A stretch of DNA of 16,326 nt from Verrucomicrobia bacterium 12-59-8 (GCA_002279765.1 NCCR01000091.1:4984-21309), one strand, 5' to 3'; positions 1 through 7,751 are shown, counted from the first letter of the stretch. Translations and numbers: made by a program. The notes: generated by a model from the letters alone, not told the origin.

Positions 1-468
1 GCCAACCTCGACCTCTGCCGTCTGGTGCCACAGTTCGACTTCTTTGAAAGCTCCGCGCCGATCTTCACCCACGCCCGCTTCCTACCCGCCACCAAGATCA
101 ATGGAGCCACCATCCGCGGTGCCTTGATTGCAGACGGCAGCGTGCTCACCGACGCCCACATCGAAACCGCTGTCATCGGCCTGCGCGCCAAGATCGAGCC
201 CGGCACCACCATCCGTGACTGTATCATCATGGGCGCGGACTACTACGCCGGTGCCGTCGGCACGGACCCGAACCGCCCGCCGCCCGGCATCGGTCGCAAC
301 TGCCGCATCGAGCGCGCCATCATCGACAAGAACGTCCACATCGGCGACAACGTGGTCATCACTCCTGAAGGCAAACCGGACAACATGGACGGTGAAAACT
401 TCTACATTCGCGACGGCATCATCTGCATTCCGAAGGACGCCATCATCCCGTCAGGCACGTGGATCTGA
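1..468 (+). CDS. glgC: Glucose-1-phosphate adenylyltransferase, C-terminal part (5' end outside window)
   Basis: This is the last 155 codons of ADP-glucose pyrophosphorylase, the enzyme that makes ADP-glucose from glucose-1-phosphate and ATP for glycogen synthesis in the cytoplasm. The reading frame is open from base 1, so the N-terminal nucleotidyltransferase domain lies upstream. What is visible is the left-handed beta-helix domain: hexapeptide-like turns such as INGATIRGALIADGS, then IEPGTTIRDCIIMGADYY, then GIGRNCRIERAIIDKNVHIG. The 'MGADYY' motif and the ending 'IPSGTWI' resemble the plant/cyanobacterial type of the enzyme rather than the shorter enterobacterial form. The stop is TGA at 466-468. 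The next gene starts 55 bp later on the same strand, and I see no convincing terminator between them. The family assignment is secure; the exact subtype is from memory of conserved motifs. Confidence 0.9.
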   Translation, partial: ANLDLCRLVPQFDFFESSAPIFTHARFLPATKINGATIRGALIADGSVLTDAHIETAVIGLRAKIEPGTTIRDCIIMGADYYAGAVGTDPNRPPPGIGRNCRIERAIIDKNVHIGDNVVITPEGKPDNMDGENFYIRDGIICIPKDAIIPSGTWI

Positions 469-523
469 TCCGCCCCTAAAATCATGCTTCACAACGAAAG
501 GCGGGTGCGTTAGAAGCAGCCTC

Positions 524-1993
524 ATGAAGCATGCCACCAGTGTTTTTCTCGTTCTAGGCCTGACCCTGTCCGCCGCGTTCTCCCAGACGGTGGAACTCCG
601 CACCTTTACCAATGCCCTGGGCAAAGCGGTCCAGGCGAAACTCGTCGGTGTCAGCGGGCCGAACGTGACCCTCGAGACGGCGGGCGGTCAGAGGTACACG
701 TTTCCTCTTTCCTCGCTCTCTGCAGCCGACCAGCAGTACATCAAATCGGCCGCCGTGCCAGCGGCGGCCCCGACAGCCACTTTCAAACCCGGACCCAATG
801 ACAAGCTGGAGCCGGCCTCGGTGAATGAAGTCGTCGGACAGCCCCTTTTCAGCGAAGCTCTACTCTGGACCTCTTCCGCCGAGGCACTTGCAGCCAAACT
901 GAAAATTCCACCTGAATCAAAAACCAAGAACACGAGCAGCTACCGCGCCTACACCGAGGACGGCTACCTGATGTTCGGCGCCCATCCTTACTCCGTGGCC
1001 ATGTATGCGGAGAACGACAAGGTGACCGGTTTCTCCATCGTCTTTGCCAACAAGGGCGACCTCTTCAGATCCAGCGGCGGCGGTGAAATGCACTTCGACA
1101 AAGACACCCCGCCTGAAGAGGCGGGTAAGATCGTGAAAAAGGCCATGGACAAGGACTTGGCCGCGATCACGGAGTCGCTGACCAAGAAGCTCGGCGCGCC
1201 GAAAAAGGAGCGCTTTGGTGAGAAAGCCGGACGCATGAACATGCAGCGCTGGGACTGGCGTGGTCACGCCATTCTACTGGCCGAGGCGGAAGGCGTTTAC
1301 GTCGGCCTGCAGATCGTCACCACCGCCTTTGCCGATGCCGGTGGCAAAGTCGAGGAAACGGGTGACAAGGTGATCCGCGCCCGCGTGCTGGCCAATCTGG
1401 AGAAGCGCGCGAACGGTGATGTGGTCGTCGGCGACCTGCCCATGGTTGATCAAGGCCCTAAAGGCTACTGTGTCCCCGCGACCGCCGAGCGCGCCATGCG
1501 CTATCTTGGCATTCCGGCGGATATGTACATCCTCGCCAACGCCGGTCAGAGCGGCTTTGGAGGCGGTACCGATGTGAACATGCTGCTCGATGGCATGGCC
1601 ACCCAGATCCGCAGCAAGCGCCGGTCGTTTGACACCTGGAAAGGCGATCTCAAGCTCAAGGAACTCGCCAAATACATCGACAAAGGTGTTCCGGTCATGT
1701 GGGGCCTCTACACCACTGAAAAGTTCAACGAGATTGCCAACAAGCGCACCCAGGAACGTAAGAATGTCACCAACTGGGCGTCATGGAAGACCAAGGTCAC
1801 GGAGGAAGCAGCCAACAACAGGCTGCCTCCCGACCCGGAAAGAGGCCATGTGGTCCTCATCATCGGCTACAACAAGGACACCAACGAAATCGCCTTCAGC
1901 GACAGCTGGGGGGAAGACTACAAGGAACGCTGGATCACGCTTCCCGAAGCCGAGCAGGTCTCCGACAAGGACTTCTATGTGGTGGGATTTTGA
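524..1993 (+). CDS. Exported SHD1-domain protein with C39/papain-like cysteine protease domain
   Basis: This encodes 489 residues from ATG 524. The frame is open well upstream, overlapping glgC, but only this start gives a signal peptide (about residues 1-20, hydrophobic core FLVLGLTLSAAF). Residues 22-75 look like an SHD1 domain: 'LRTFTNALGKAVQAKLVGV', a G..V.L...G core, then 'PLSSLSAADQQYI'. The middle (about 95-290) is unrecognised. The C-terminal third is papain-like, C39-type: Q310 and C316 in 'DQGPKGYC', H442 in 'GHVVLIIGYN' and D460 in 'FSDSWG' give a complete Gln-Cys-His-Asp set. It should act as a peptidase, or a relative of one, outside the cytoplasmic membrane. No ABC transporter or double-glycine peptide is nearby, so a bacteriocin-maturation role is not supported. 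The substrate is unknown. Confidence 0.8.
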   Translation: MKHATSVFLVLGLTLSAAFSQTVELRTFTNALGKAVQAKLVGVSGPNVTLETAGGQRYTFPLSSLSAADQQYIKSAAVPAAAPTATFKPGPNDKLEPASVNEVVGQPLFSEALLWTSSAEALAAKLKIPPESKTKNTSSYRAYTEDGYLMFGAHPYSVAMYAENDKVTGFSIVFANKGDLFRSSGGGEMHFDKDTPPEEAGKIVKKAMDKDLAAITESLTKKLGAPKKERFGEKAGRMNMQRWDWRGHAILLAEAEGVYVGLQIVTTAFADAGGKVEETGDKVIRARVLANLEKRANGDVVVGDLPMVDQGPKGYCVPATAERAMRYLGIPADMYILANAGQSGFGGGTDVNMLLDGMATQIRSKRRSFDTWKGDLKLKELAKYIDKGVPVMWGLYTTEKFNEIANKRTQERKNVTNWASWKTKVTEEAANNRLPPDPERGHVVLIIGYNKDTNEIAFSDSWGEDYKERWITLPEAEQVSDKDFYVVGF

Positions 1994-2049
1994 GCGGAGT
2001 CATGAATGCCAGCAGCCGCTGCTCATCATTCTTGGTTCAAGGAAAGAGG

Positions 2050-2067
2050 AAAACCCGTTCTGACGGG
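2050..2067 (-). terminator. Probable rho-independent terminator after the 2091-2783 gene
   Basis: Read on the - strand, a 5-bp stem (CCCGT / ACGGG) with the loop CAGA is followed by TTTTCCTCTTT. It begins about 24 nt beyond the TAA of the membrane protein gene. The stem is short but the position and T-rich tail fit. On the + strand the stem is followed by G residues, so it does not serve the protease gene. Confidence 0.45.
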
Positions 2068-2090
2068 GGGGCTATTGGATCGACCGCAGG

Positions 2091-2783
2091 TTATTTCAGC
2101 ACTTTACGGATGGTCAAGATGCCCAGAAGGACCAAGGCGGCGAAGCCCGCGACTGCTCTCAGTGATTCGAGCCGCAGCCTTGCCAGTTCTGCAAATGTCG
2201 TGTGGTCGCCGATGATGTGGGAGAGAAACTGCCGATGCAAAAATGGCGAAGCCTGCTGCAGCACTTCCAAATCATCTTCGGTGCATTCATCTGGCTGCAG
2301 CGCAGTGCGCCGCAGGATGTCCGGCAGCGCGGCAGTTCGCTTATCCAGAACAATCAGTTCCTCGGAATCAAAACAAGGCTCCCCCTCCCAGAGATGAAGA
2401 ATCACCAGCAGCCTCTGCCCCTTTTTGAAATGCCACAGCTTGCCCCATTCTTCCTCAATAGGATCGTAAGGTGATTGCTCGTAGCTTGCCTTGAGCACAG
2501 CCATTTGGCTGCCGACAAGCTGCTTCAGATAGCCATAGGCGGAATCAACGTGTAAAGTGCAGGACTCCGAGAGCCGGGTCTTCTGCGGCTGGCGGTCTTC
2601 TTCAGCAGAGACCTCCGTGACCGTGCCGACCAGAAACGTCTGGCACATCCCTCCTTCCGGCATCCTGGGCGGCCCGTGGACCACCATTTCTCGCCCGCTG
2701 GTTCCTATCTCGATCTCTGGCAACAGCCCGCCATATCCCGCCAGGCACGTCGTGCCGGTGAACAGCCAGACGAGCCACCGCAT
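2091..2783 (-). CDS. Hypothetical exported protein with C-terminal membrane anchor, linked to aroC
   Basis: I do not recognise this 230-residue protein. From ATG 2783 it begins MRWLVWLFTGTTCLAG, a probable signal peptide. The frame extends 35 codons further upstream inside aroC, but those codons look like aroC shadow (Cys/Trp-rich), so the internal ATG is preferred. The middle (about 30-140) is soluble and mixed, with a 'GTVTEV' strand and 'KKGQRLLVILHLWEGEP' that suggest a beta-rich fold. Residues about 208-226 (AGFAALVLLGILTI) form a membrane helix followed by a basic RKVLK end. This implies a type I topology, with most of the chain outside the membrane. It starts only 4 nt after the aroC stop, so the two are probably translationally coupled, but no functional link to chorismate is evident. 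Confidence 0.7.
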   Translation of the reverse strand: MRWLVWLFTGTTCLAGYGGLLPEIEIGTSGREMVVHGPPRMPEGGMCQTFLVGTVTEVSAEEDRQPQKTRLSESCTLHVDSAYGYLKQLVGSQMAVLKASYEQSPYDPIEEEWGKLWHFKKGQRLLVILHLWEGEPCFDSEELIVLDKRTAALPDILRRTALQPDECTEDDLEVLQQASPFLHRQFLSHIIGDHTTFAELARLRLESLRAVAGFAALVLLGILTIRKVLK

Positions 2784-2787
2784 CACA

Positions 2788-3873
2788 CTACCCCCGCAGC
2801 GCCCGTTGGCGCAGGAAATGGTCTGCCAGCACCAAATGCACCATCGCTTCCACCATCGGCACGGCGCGTGGCAGCACGCAGGGATCATGACGACCGCGTG
2901 CAGACAAGGTCGTGCCCTCGCCGGTGTTGGTCACGGTCTTCTGCTCGCGCAGCACCGTGGCGGTGGGTTTGAAGGCGACGCGGAAGACGATCTCTTCCCC
3001 ATTGCTGATGCCGCCCTGGATGCCACCGCTGCGGTTGGTACAGGTGCGGACGTTGCTGCCGTCCATGTAAAACTCGTCGTTATGCTCTAACCCCGTCATG
3101 GTGGTGCCACCGAAACCGCTGCCAATTTCAAAACCTTTCGTGGCGGGCAGGCTCATCATCGCCTTGGCGAGATCGGCCTCCAGCTTGTCGAACACGGGCT
3201 CGCCCAGGCCGGACGGCACACCACGCACGACGCACTCGATCACACCGCCGACGCTATTGCCTTCGCTGCGGATTTTCTCAATGAGCTCGATCATCTGCTC
3301 CGCCGCGACGGGGTCGCAGGAGCGGACGATGTTGGATTCGATCACCGCCGAAGTAAGCTCCGCACCCGTGGGCACTTTCGCCTCGATGTGTTGCACCGTT
3401 TTGACGTAGGCGAGGCATTCATAACTGCTGAGCGAGTGCTGCAACATTTTGCGCGCAATGGCACCAGCGGCCACGCGGCCAATCGTTTCCCGTGCGCTGG
3501 ATCGGCCTCCGCCCGAGACGGCGCGGATGCCATATTTGGCGTCGTAGGTGTAATCAGCGTGGCTAGGACGATAGGCCTGCTGCATCTCGGTGTACGCCGA
3601 AGGACGCTGATCCGTGTTGCGCACCAGAATGCCAATAGGGGTACCGAGAGTGAGGCCATCGAGGACGCCGGAGAGGATCTCCGCCTTGTCGTCCTCTTTG
3701 CGTGGCGTGACGATTTTGCTCTGGCCGGGGCGGCGGCGGTCGAGTTCAACCTGAATATCCTCCACGGTGAGCGGGATGCGTGGCGGGCAGCCGTCAATGA
3801 CGACGCCAACGCCGATGCCGTGGGATTCACCCCAGGTGCTGATGTGGAAAAGTGTGCCGAGACTGCTGGACAT
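2788..3873 (-). CDS. aroC: Chorismate synthase
   Basis: This converts 5-enolpyruvylshikimate-3-phosphate to chorismate in the last shared step of aromatic amino acid synthesis; the enzyme is cytoplasmic and needs reduced FMN. The protein has 361 residues, the normal length. Signatures in order are 'STWGESHG' near the N-terminus, '[17 protein letters not shown]', '[19 protein letters not shown]', '[16 protein letters not shown]' and '[17 protein letters not shown]'. The start is placed at 3873 ([19 protein letters not shown]), which matches how the family usually begins; an upstream in-frame ATG at 3903 would add ten atypical residues. The membrane protein gene follows 4 nt after the stop. An IS1182-family element ends only 65 bp upstream of the start codon, separating aroC from the same-strand genes that probably once preceded it. 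Confidence 0.97.
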   Translation of the reverse strand: MSSSLGTLFHISTWGESHGIGVGVVIDGCPPRIPLTVEDIQVELDRRRPGQSKIVTPRKEDDKAEILSGVLDGLTLGTPIGILVRNTDQRPSAYTEMQQAYRPSHADYTYDAKYGIRAVSGGGRSSARETIGRVAAGAIARKMLQHSLSSYECLAYVKTVQHIEAKVPTGAELTSAVIESNIVRSCDPVAAEQMIELIEKIRSEGNSVGGVIECVVRGVPSGLGEPVFDKLEADLAKAMMSLPATKGFEIGSGFGGTTMTGLEHNDEFYMDGSNVRTCTNRSGGIQGGISNGEEIVFRVAFKPTATVLREQKTVTNTGEGTTLSARGRHDPCVLPRAVPMVEAMVHLVLADHFLRQRALRG

Positions 3874-3938
3874 GCGGAAGTCACCATGGGGCAATCCGTC
3901 CACGGTTCAAGGTTCTTCGTTTTGAAGTTCCGGCTAAA

Positions 3939-3955
3939 CAGGCTGTGTGAAAACT
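3939..3955. repeat. Left terminal inverted repeat of the IS1182-family element
   Basis: CAGGCTGTGTGAAAACT; it matches the complement of 5641-5657 at 16 of 17 positions and is preceded by TAAA. The similarity continues outward beyond the TAAA (3924-3934 versus 5662-5672) because the target itself was an inverted repeat. Confidence 0.85.
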
Positions 3956-4085
3956 ATTTCATCGATTTGACCGGTGGCATTTTCATGCGCAAAAAGATGG
4001 GCATGAGTCACCTTCGAGGAACTGATCGCAGCGAAGTGCAGAGCTGCCGCCATGCCTGGATGATTACGTCGCCACGGAAGCCGCC

Positions 4086-5480
4086 GTGCGCTTCATCGAT
4101 GCGTATGCCGAGACGCTCGACTTCAAGGTCCTGGGTTTTGCGCGCAGCACAACCAAGGCCACCGGACGTCCTCCCTACCACCCCGCCGACCTGCTCAAGC
4201 TCTATCTCTACGGCTACCTCAATCGCATCCGCTCCAGCCGCCGCTTGGAGGCCGAGGCCGCGCGCAACCTTGAGGTCATCTGGCTGCTGCGCACGCTGAA
4301 GCCCGACTTCAAGACCATCGCCGACTTCCGGCGTGAGAACCGCAAGGCGTTCAAGGGGGTGCTGCGGGAGTTCAACCTGCTATGCCGCAAGCTCGAACTC
4401 TTCGGCGCGGAGCTCGTGGCCATTGACGGCAGCAAGTTCAAGGCCAGCAACAGCCAGGGGCGGCACTTCAACGCAAAGCAGCTGCGCGAGGTGATCAAAC
4501 ACATTGACCAGCGCATTGATGACTACCTGCGCGAACTCGACAGGCAGGACACCGAGCAAGGGCCGCCGCCTGCGCCACCCTCACCACCTGCAGGTGGGAA
4601 GAACAGTGAGAGCATGGCGGAGAAGATCACACTGCTGCGCGCCAGCCGAGAGGAGCATGCCGCGCTGCTCGCAGAGATGCAGAGCCTGGGGCACACCGAG
4701 GTCTCGCTCACCGACGCCGATGCACGCAAGATGCGCGACGCCCAGCGTGGCGGGTATTTCATCGGCTACAACGTGCAGCTCGCCGTGGATGCGAAGCATG
4801 ACCTCATCGCCACGGCAGAAGTGGTGCAGTGCGCCAGTGACCGCGGCCAGCTTGGAGCCATCGCCCTGGCCGCCAAGGATGAACTCAACGTGACCAGCCT
4901 GGAAGTGGTCGCAGACAAAGGCTACCACTCGGCCGATCAACTCGAGGCCTGTGAAGCTGCCAGCATCACCACTTACGTGCCTGCGCAAGGCAGCACCAGC
5001 GGGCGCAGCAGCAAGGATGGCACCGTGGTGTTTGCCAAGGAGCGCTTCACCTACGACGCGGCGGCTGACGAGTATCAATGCCCCGGAGAAGCACGCATCA
5101 AGCTGCGGGGCACCTGCCGCCGCAAGCATGACAAGCGGCACATGATTTATGCCAATGCCGCCGCGTGCCGGAAGTGCCCGCTGAAAGCCAGGTGTACCGC
5201 CGGGTCCTACCGGACGATCCTGCGACTGCCCAACGAGGCGGTGCTGGAGCGAGCCGCCGCACGGATGGCCGGAGCAGCCGGGATCAGCGCGCGCAGACGC
5301 GAGGTTGTCGAGCATGTGTTTGGCACGCTCAAGCAGTGGGGGCATGGCGACTTTTTGACCCGGGGGCTGGAGCGGGTGAAGGGTGAGTTCAGCCTCAGCG
5401 CCCTGGCCTACAACCTCAGGCGCGTGCTCAGTCTCAAACCGATGAGCGAACTGCTCAGCGCGCTGCCCAAGGCGGCATGA
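4086..5480 (+). CDS. IS1182-family DDE transposase, probably frameshifted near its 5' end
   Basis: The main frame is 464 residues from GTG 4086, with TGA at 5478-5480. The N-terminal region carries 'GRPPYHPADLLKLYLYGYLNRIRSSRRLE' and 'DFKTIADFRRENRKAFK', typical of IS1182. The DDE residues are visible: D114 in 'VAIDGSKFKA', D277 in 'VVADKGYHS' and E409 in 'REVVEHVFGTLKQWGHG'. A cysteine cluster (C361, C364, C370; 'CRKCPLKARC') is also present. The expected N-terminus is split. 'MSHLRGTDRSEVQ' is encoded from 4003 in one frame, and 'LPPCLDDYVATEAAVRFIDAY' continues from 4044 in the frame of the main ORF. One nucleotide is missing between Q (ends 4041) and L (starts 4044). Translation from GTG 4086 would lack about 28 residues. 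The gene is either a recent pseudogene, N-terminally shortened, or carries a sequencing error. Confidence 0.9.
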   Translation: MRFIDAYAETLDFKVLGFARSTTKATGRPPYHPADLLKLYLYGYLNRIRSSRRLEAEAARNLEVIWLLRTLKPDFKTIADFRRENRKAFKGVLREFNLLCRKLELFGAELVAIDGSKFKASNSQGRHFNAKQLREVIKHIDQRIDDYLRELDRQDTEQGPPPAPPSPPAGGKNSESMAEKITLLRASREEHAALLAEMQSLGHTEVSLTDADARKMRDAQRGGYFIGYNVQLAVDAKHDLIATAEVVQCASDRGQLGAIALAAKDELNVTSLEVVADKGYHSADQLEACEAASITTYVPAQGSTSGRSSKDGTVVFAKERFTYDAAADEYQCPGEARIKLRGTCRRKHDKRHMIYANAAACRKCPLKARCTAGSYRTILRLPNEAVLERAAARMAGAAGISARRREVVEHVFGTLKQWGHGDFLTRGLERVKGEFSLSALAYNLRRVLSLKPMSELLSALPKAA

Positions 5481-5640
5481 AGGGCGTAAACTCGCTGAAA
5501 ATGCCCTGTGACGGACTCCTGATGAACGCATTTTCGTCCATTTGTCCCCCTCAGGAAAAGCAGCGAAGCGTGGAAGGCGAAAATCCACTCGTCCTGATGC
5601 CAGATTTCCACCAGCATTGAGGCGGGCGTTTTCAAAAAGG

Positions 5641-5657
5641 AGTTTTTACACAGCCTG
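5641..5657. repeat. Right terminal inverted repeat of the IS1182-family element
   Basis: It reads CAGGCTGTGTAAAAACT on the - strand and differs from the left end at one position. It is followed on the + strand by TAAA, the duplicated target. Confidence 0.85.
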
Positions 5658-5662
5658 TAAAG

Positions 5663-5681
5663 CCCGAACTCCGTACTCAGA
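5663..5681 (+). repeat. 19-nt dispersed motif, copy 1 (beside the IS)
   Basis: CCCGAACTCCGTACTCAGA; it matches the copy at 15946-15964 at 17 of 19 positions. It overlaps the right arm of the hairpin that the IS entered, so the target may belong to a dispersed repeat family. Two copies of this length could still be chance. Confidence 0.4.
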
Positions 5682-5714
5682 AAAGGGCGGGCGGCGGCTA
5701 AGCGAACTATGAAC

Positions 5715-6044
5715 TTAGAGGAGGCGGCGGGTGTTGCGGAGGCCGTCGGCGGTGACGACGGCTTGATTGCGGGCGGCGACCATGAAGTCGAGATAATTGA
5801 GCCACTGCATGGGGCGCAGGGAGGCGAGGCCCATGCTGCGGCGGCTGTAGCCGTAGTCGGCAATCTCCCAGCCGTAGTCGGAATGACGGTTGCGATAGTC
5901 GGCGCGGTGAATCCAGGCACCGAATTCGTCTTTGCGCCAGACCTCGGGATCGTTGCCAGGAATGACCTGCGCAAGGCCCCAGACGCAGCGGACGACTTCG
6001 AGGTCGTAGCCTTCGGCGGTATGCCTGGAGAGTAGTTCGGGCAT
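5715..6044 (-). CDS. Small HNH-endonuclease-like protein lacking the usual catalytic residues
   Basis: This 109-residue protein starts at ATG 6044, 16 nt after the panC stop, in the same direction. Its core 'VIPGNDPEVWRKDEFGAWIHRADYRN' followed by 'SDYGWEIADYG' and 'LASLRPMQWLNYLDF' matches, from memory, a family of small HNH-type proteins. Those usually read 'YGWEIDHI.P' and 'NLQPLHW.NN..K'. Here the Asp-His of the HNH centre is Ala-Asp (residues 62-63) and the final Asn pair is Asn-Tyr, so nuclease activity is doubtful. It may be a structural relative or a decayed copy. The frame is intact and sits where translational coupling to panC is plausible. The coding call is fairly safe; the HNH kinship is a motif-based inference. 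Confidence 0.6.
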   Translation of the reverse strand: MPELLSRHTAEGYDLEVVRCVWGLAQVIPGNDPEVWRKDEFGAWIHRADYRNRHSDYGWEIADYGYSRRSMGLASLRPMQWLNYLDFMVAARNQAVVTADGLRNTRRLL

Positions 6045-6060
6045 GGGTGCGCGCCGCTGG

Positions 6061-6909
6061 TTATTTCAGCTCGATGTTGTCGATGAGACGGGTGGTGCCG
6101 AAAAAGACGGCGACGGCAATGACCACCAGTTCGGTGGCGGCGGACACGGGCTGCAGAGTCGTGGCATCCGCAGAGGCCACGTAGTCGATGCGGCTTGATG
6201 GGGCCTTATCCTGAATCATCTCGGTGATGAGACGTTGCAGAGCGGCGGGGTCACGCTCGCCGTTTTTCCAGGCGTCACGTGCGGCCAGGAGCGCGGTGCG
6301 GAGTGCGGGTGCCTGCTCACGTTCTGCGGGGGTCAGGTAGCGATTGCGGCTGCTCATCGCGAGGCCGTCCGCTTCACGCACGGTCTCAATGCCATGCAGT
6401 ACGACGTTGAAATCCAGATCGCGCACCAGACGACGGATGATGGCGAGCTGCTGGTAGTCCTTTTTGCCGAACACGGCGTCGTCGCACTGGACGAGGTTGA
6501 AGAGCTTGACGACGATGGTGCAGACGCCTTCAAAGTGGCCGGGGCGGCTGGCACCACAAAGCAACTGCGACAGGCTGGTTTCGTACAAGGCGACGCTGCG
6601 ATCCGTGGGATAAAGCTCCTCGGCCTTCGGTGCGAAGATCATGTCCGCACCGTTGTCACGGCAGATGCCAAGGTCCTCGATGAGCGTGCGCGGGTATTTG
6701 CTGAAATCTTCGCCGGGGCCGAACTGCAGCGGATTGACGAAGATGCTGACGGCGACATTGCCGTTCTGCCCGGCGATCTCGCGGGCGGCACGGATGAGCG
6801 CGGCGTGACCGTCGTGCAAAGCGCCCATGGTGGGCACCAAGACACAGCGCGTGCCTTTGTTGATGCTGCTCCAGGAACGCAGCTGGCGGATGTTGTTGAT
6901 GACATTCAT
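6061..6909 (-). CDS. panC: Pantothenate synthetase (pantoate--beta-alanine ligase)
   Basis: This joins pantoate and beta-alanine with ATP to form pantothenate, the precursor of coenzyme A, in the cytoplasm. The 282 residues are normal for the family. Motifs in order are 'VPTMGALHDGHAALI' with the HxGH nucleotide-binding signature at residues 32-35, 'FVNPLQFGPGEDFSKYPRT', 'GKKDYQQLAIIRRLVRDL' (147 onward) and 'AMSSRNRYLTPAER' (from 184). The ATG overlaps the TGA of the upstream ABC permease (ATGA, 6906-6909), which implies translational coupling with a transporter that has no obvious link to pantothenate. No panB or panD is visible in the window. Confidence 0.97.
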   Translation of the reverse strand: MNVINNIRQLRSWSSINKGTRCVLVPTMGALHDGHAALIRAAREIAGQNGNVAVSIFVNPLQFGPGEDFSKYPRTLIEDLGICRDNGADMIFAPKAEELYPTDRSVALYETSLSQLLCGASRPGHFEGVCTIVVKLFNLVQCDDAVFGKKDYQQLAIIRRLVRDLDFNVVLHGIETVREADGLAMSSRNRYLTPAEREQAPALRTALLAARDAWKNGERDPAALQRLITEMIQDKAPSSRIDYVASADATTLQPVSAATELVVIAVAVFFGTTRLIDNIELK

Positions 6910-7751
6910 GATTTCAAGTCTCTGGATTCAAACACGGCGTAGCCCAGGGTGAATAAAGTAATGTTTACGGCAAAGATCACGGCGTAGCCACGCCATATAA
7001 GAGGCCAGTCGATGTTTTCCGCGAGAATGCGCCCCCAACTGGCCATGTGCTTGGTCACGAGCAGATGCTGATAGTGGTCCATGAAGCCGCTGTTGCGCAT
7101 GATGAAGTCCACCAGGATGTAGGTCAATGCGCCGATGGTGGCGGCGGCGGGCTTGATGCGAAAGCAGGAGAGAAAAAACGCGATGCTGCTGATCGCGGTC
7201 ATGCTGAGGCCGAGATAGAGGGAGCTGAGCGCATAGCGCTGCAGGCCGGGCCACCAGTCATAAAACGCGACGACGGAGACTTCCGGCACGATGGCGAAAT
7301 AGCCGCCGCCCCAACCGCGCAGGGCGAGGCCCAGCAAAAAGGAAGTCCAGGCGAGGAATTGAATCAAAAAGAACGCGTAGCCAGTGCAGGTGAGGTATTT
7401 GAGCAAGAGCAGGCGGAAGCGGCTCACGGGGCGGGCGAGCAGCAGCCGCATGTGGCCGTCTTCGCCTTCCTTTGCGACAATGTCACCGGCCACGAGGCTG
7501 AGGAACAACGCGCCAAGCAGGAACACTGAAAAGCCCATGACCGTGCTGGCCACCGTGAGCGCCGAAAAGTAGTACTCGAAACTCTGACCAGAGCCGACAA
7601 TGGCTTTTTGGATGGGGCCCATGCCGAATTTTTTGATGAGCAGGAGGATGATCAACTCCAGTGCCACAAAGGCACCGAAGCCGATGTAGGTGCGTCGGCG
7701 TGCAAAGAGCTTCAGGAGCTCGCCATACCACTGCTGGAAGAAGAGAGTCAT
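6906..7751 (-). CDS. ABC transporter permease (ABC-2 / BcrB-like)
   Basis: This 281-residue integral membrane protein has about six hydrophobic segments, including GFGAFVALELIILLLI (about 24-40), FSALTVASTVMGFSVFLLGALFL (62-84), FFLIQFLAWTSFLLGLAL, LYLGLSMTAISSIAFFLSCF, IGALTYILVDFIM and YAVIFAVNITLFTLGYAVF. The 'KEGEDGHMRLLLARPVSRFRLLLLKYL' stretch between segments is typical of ABC-2 permeases. It is the membrane partner of the ATPase encoded immediately upstream: its start overlaps the ATPase stop (ATGA, 7748-7751), and its own stop overlaps panC. Export of a small molecule or lipid, or antibiotic-peptide resistance, is possible; the substrate cannot be read from the sequence. Confidence 0.85.
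   Translation of the reverse strand: MTLFFQQWYGELLKLFARRRTYIGFGAFVALELIILLLIKKFGMGPIQKAIVGSGQSFEYYFSALTVASTVMGFSVFLLGALFLSLVAGDIVAKEGEDGHMRLLLARPVSRFRLLLLKYLTCTGYAFFLIQFLAWTSFLLGLALRGWGGGYFAIVPEVSVVAFYDWWPGLQRYALSSLYLGLSMTAISSIAFFLSCFRIKPAAATIGALTYILVDFIMRNSGFMDHYQHLLVTKHMASWGRILAENIDWPLIWRGYAVIFAVNITLFTLGYAVFESRDLKS

Larger units (their letters stand above)
3939..5657 (+). mobile_element. IS1182-family insertion sequence, 1719 bp, with TAAA target duplications
   Basis: The ends are inverted repeats CAGGCTGTGTGAAAACT (3939-3955) and its near-perfect complement at 5641-5657 (16 of 17 match). A direct TAAA flanks both sides (3935-3938 and 5658-5661), consistent with a 4-bp target duplication. 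One transposase frame fills most of the interior; about 47 nt on the left and 177 nt on the right are non-coding. Size, end sequence and transposase motifs fit IS1182. Joining the flanks across one TAAA recreates an imperfect 11-bp stem with TAAA as its loop, so the element appears to have entered a hairpin loop. Confidence 0.9.

Noticed and set aside
128..523. Upstream extension of the protease frame into glgC
   Set aside because: It would overlap the glgC tail in another frame and place a signal peptide internally. ATG 524 is the natural start.
524..1993. C39 protease as part of a bacteriocin maturation and export system
   Set aside because: The protease is not fused to an ABC transporter, and there is no double-glycine leader peptide or transporter beside it. 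The ABC cluster is more than 4 kb away on the other strand.
4026..4050. Programmed -1 frameshifting in the transposase
   Set aside because: No slippery heptamer or downstream stimulatory structure is evident near 4041-4044. A one-base deletion explains the break more simply.
4581..5588. 335-codon - strand frame inside the IS
   Set aside because: It is antisense to the transposase DDE domain and has no family motif. IS1182 elements are normally single-gene.
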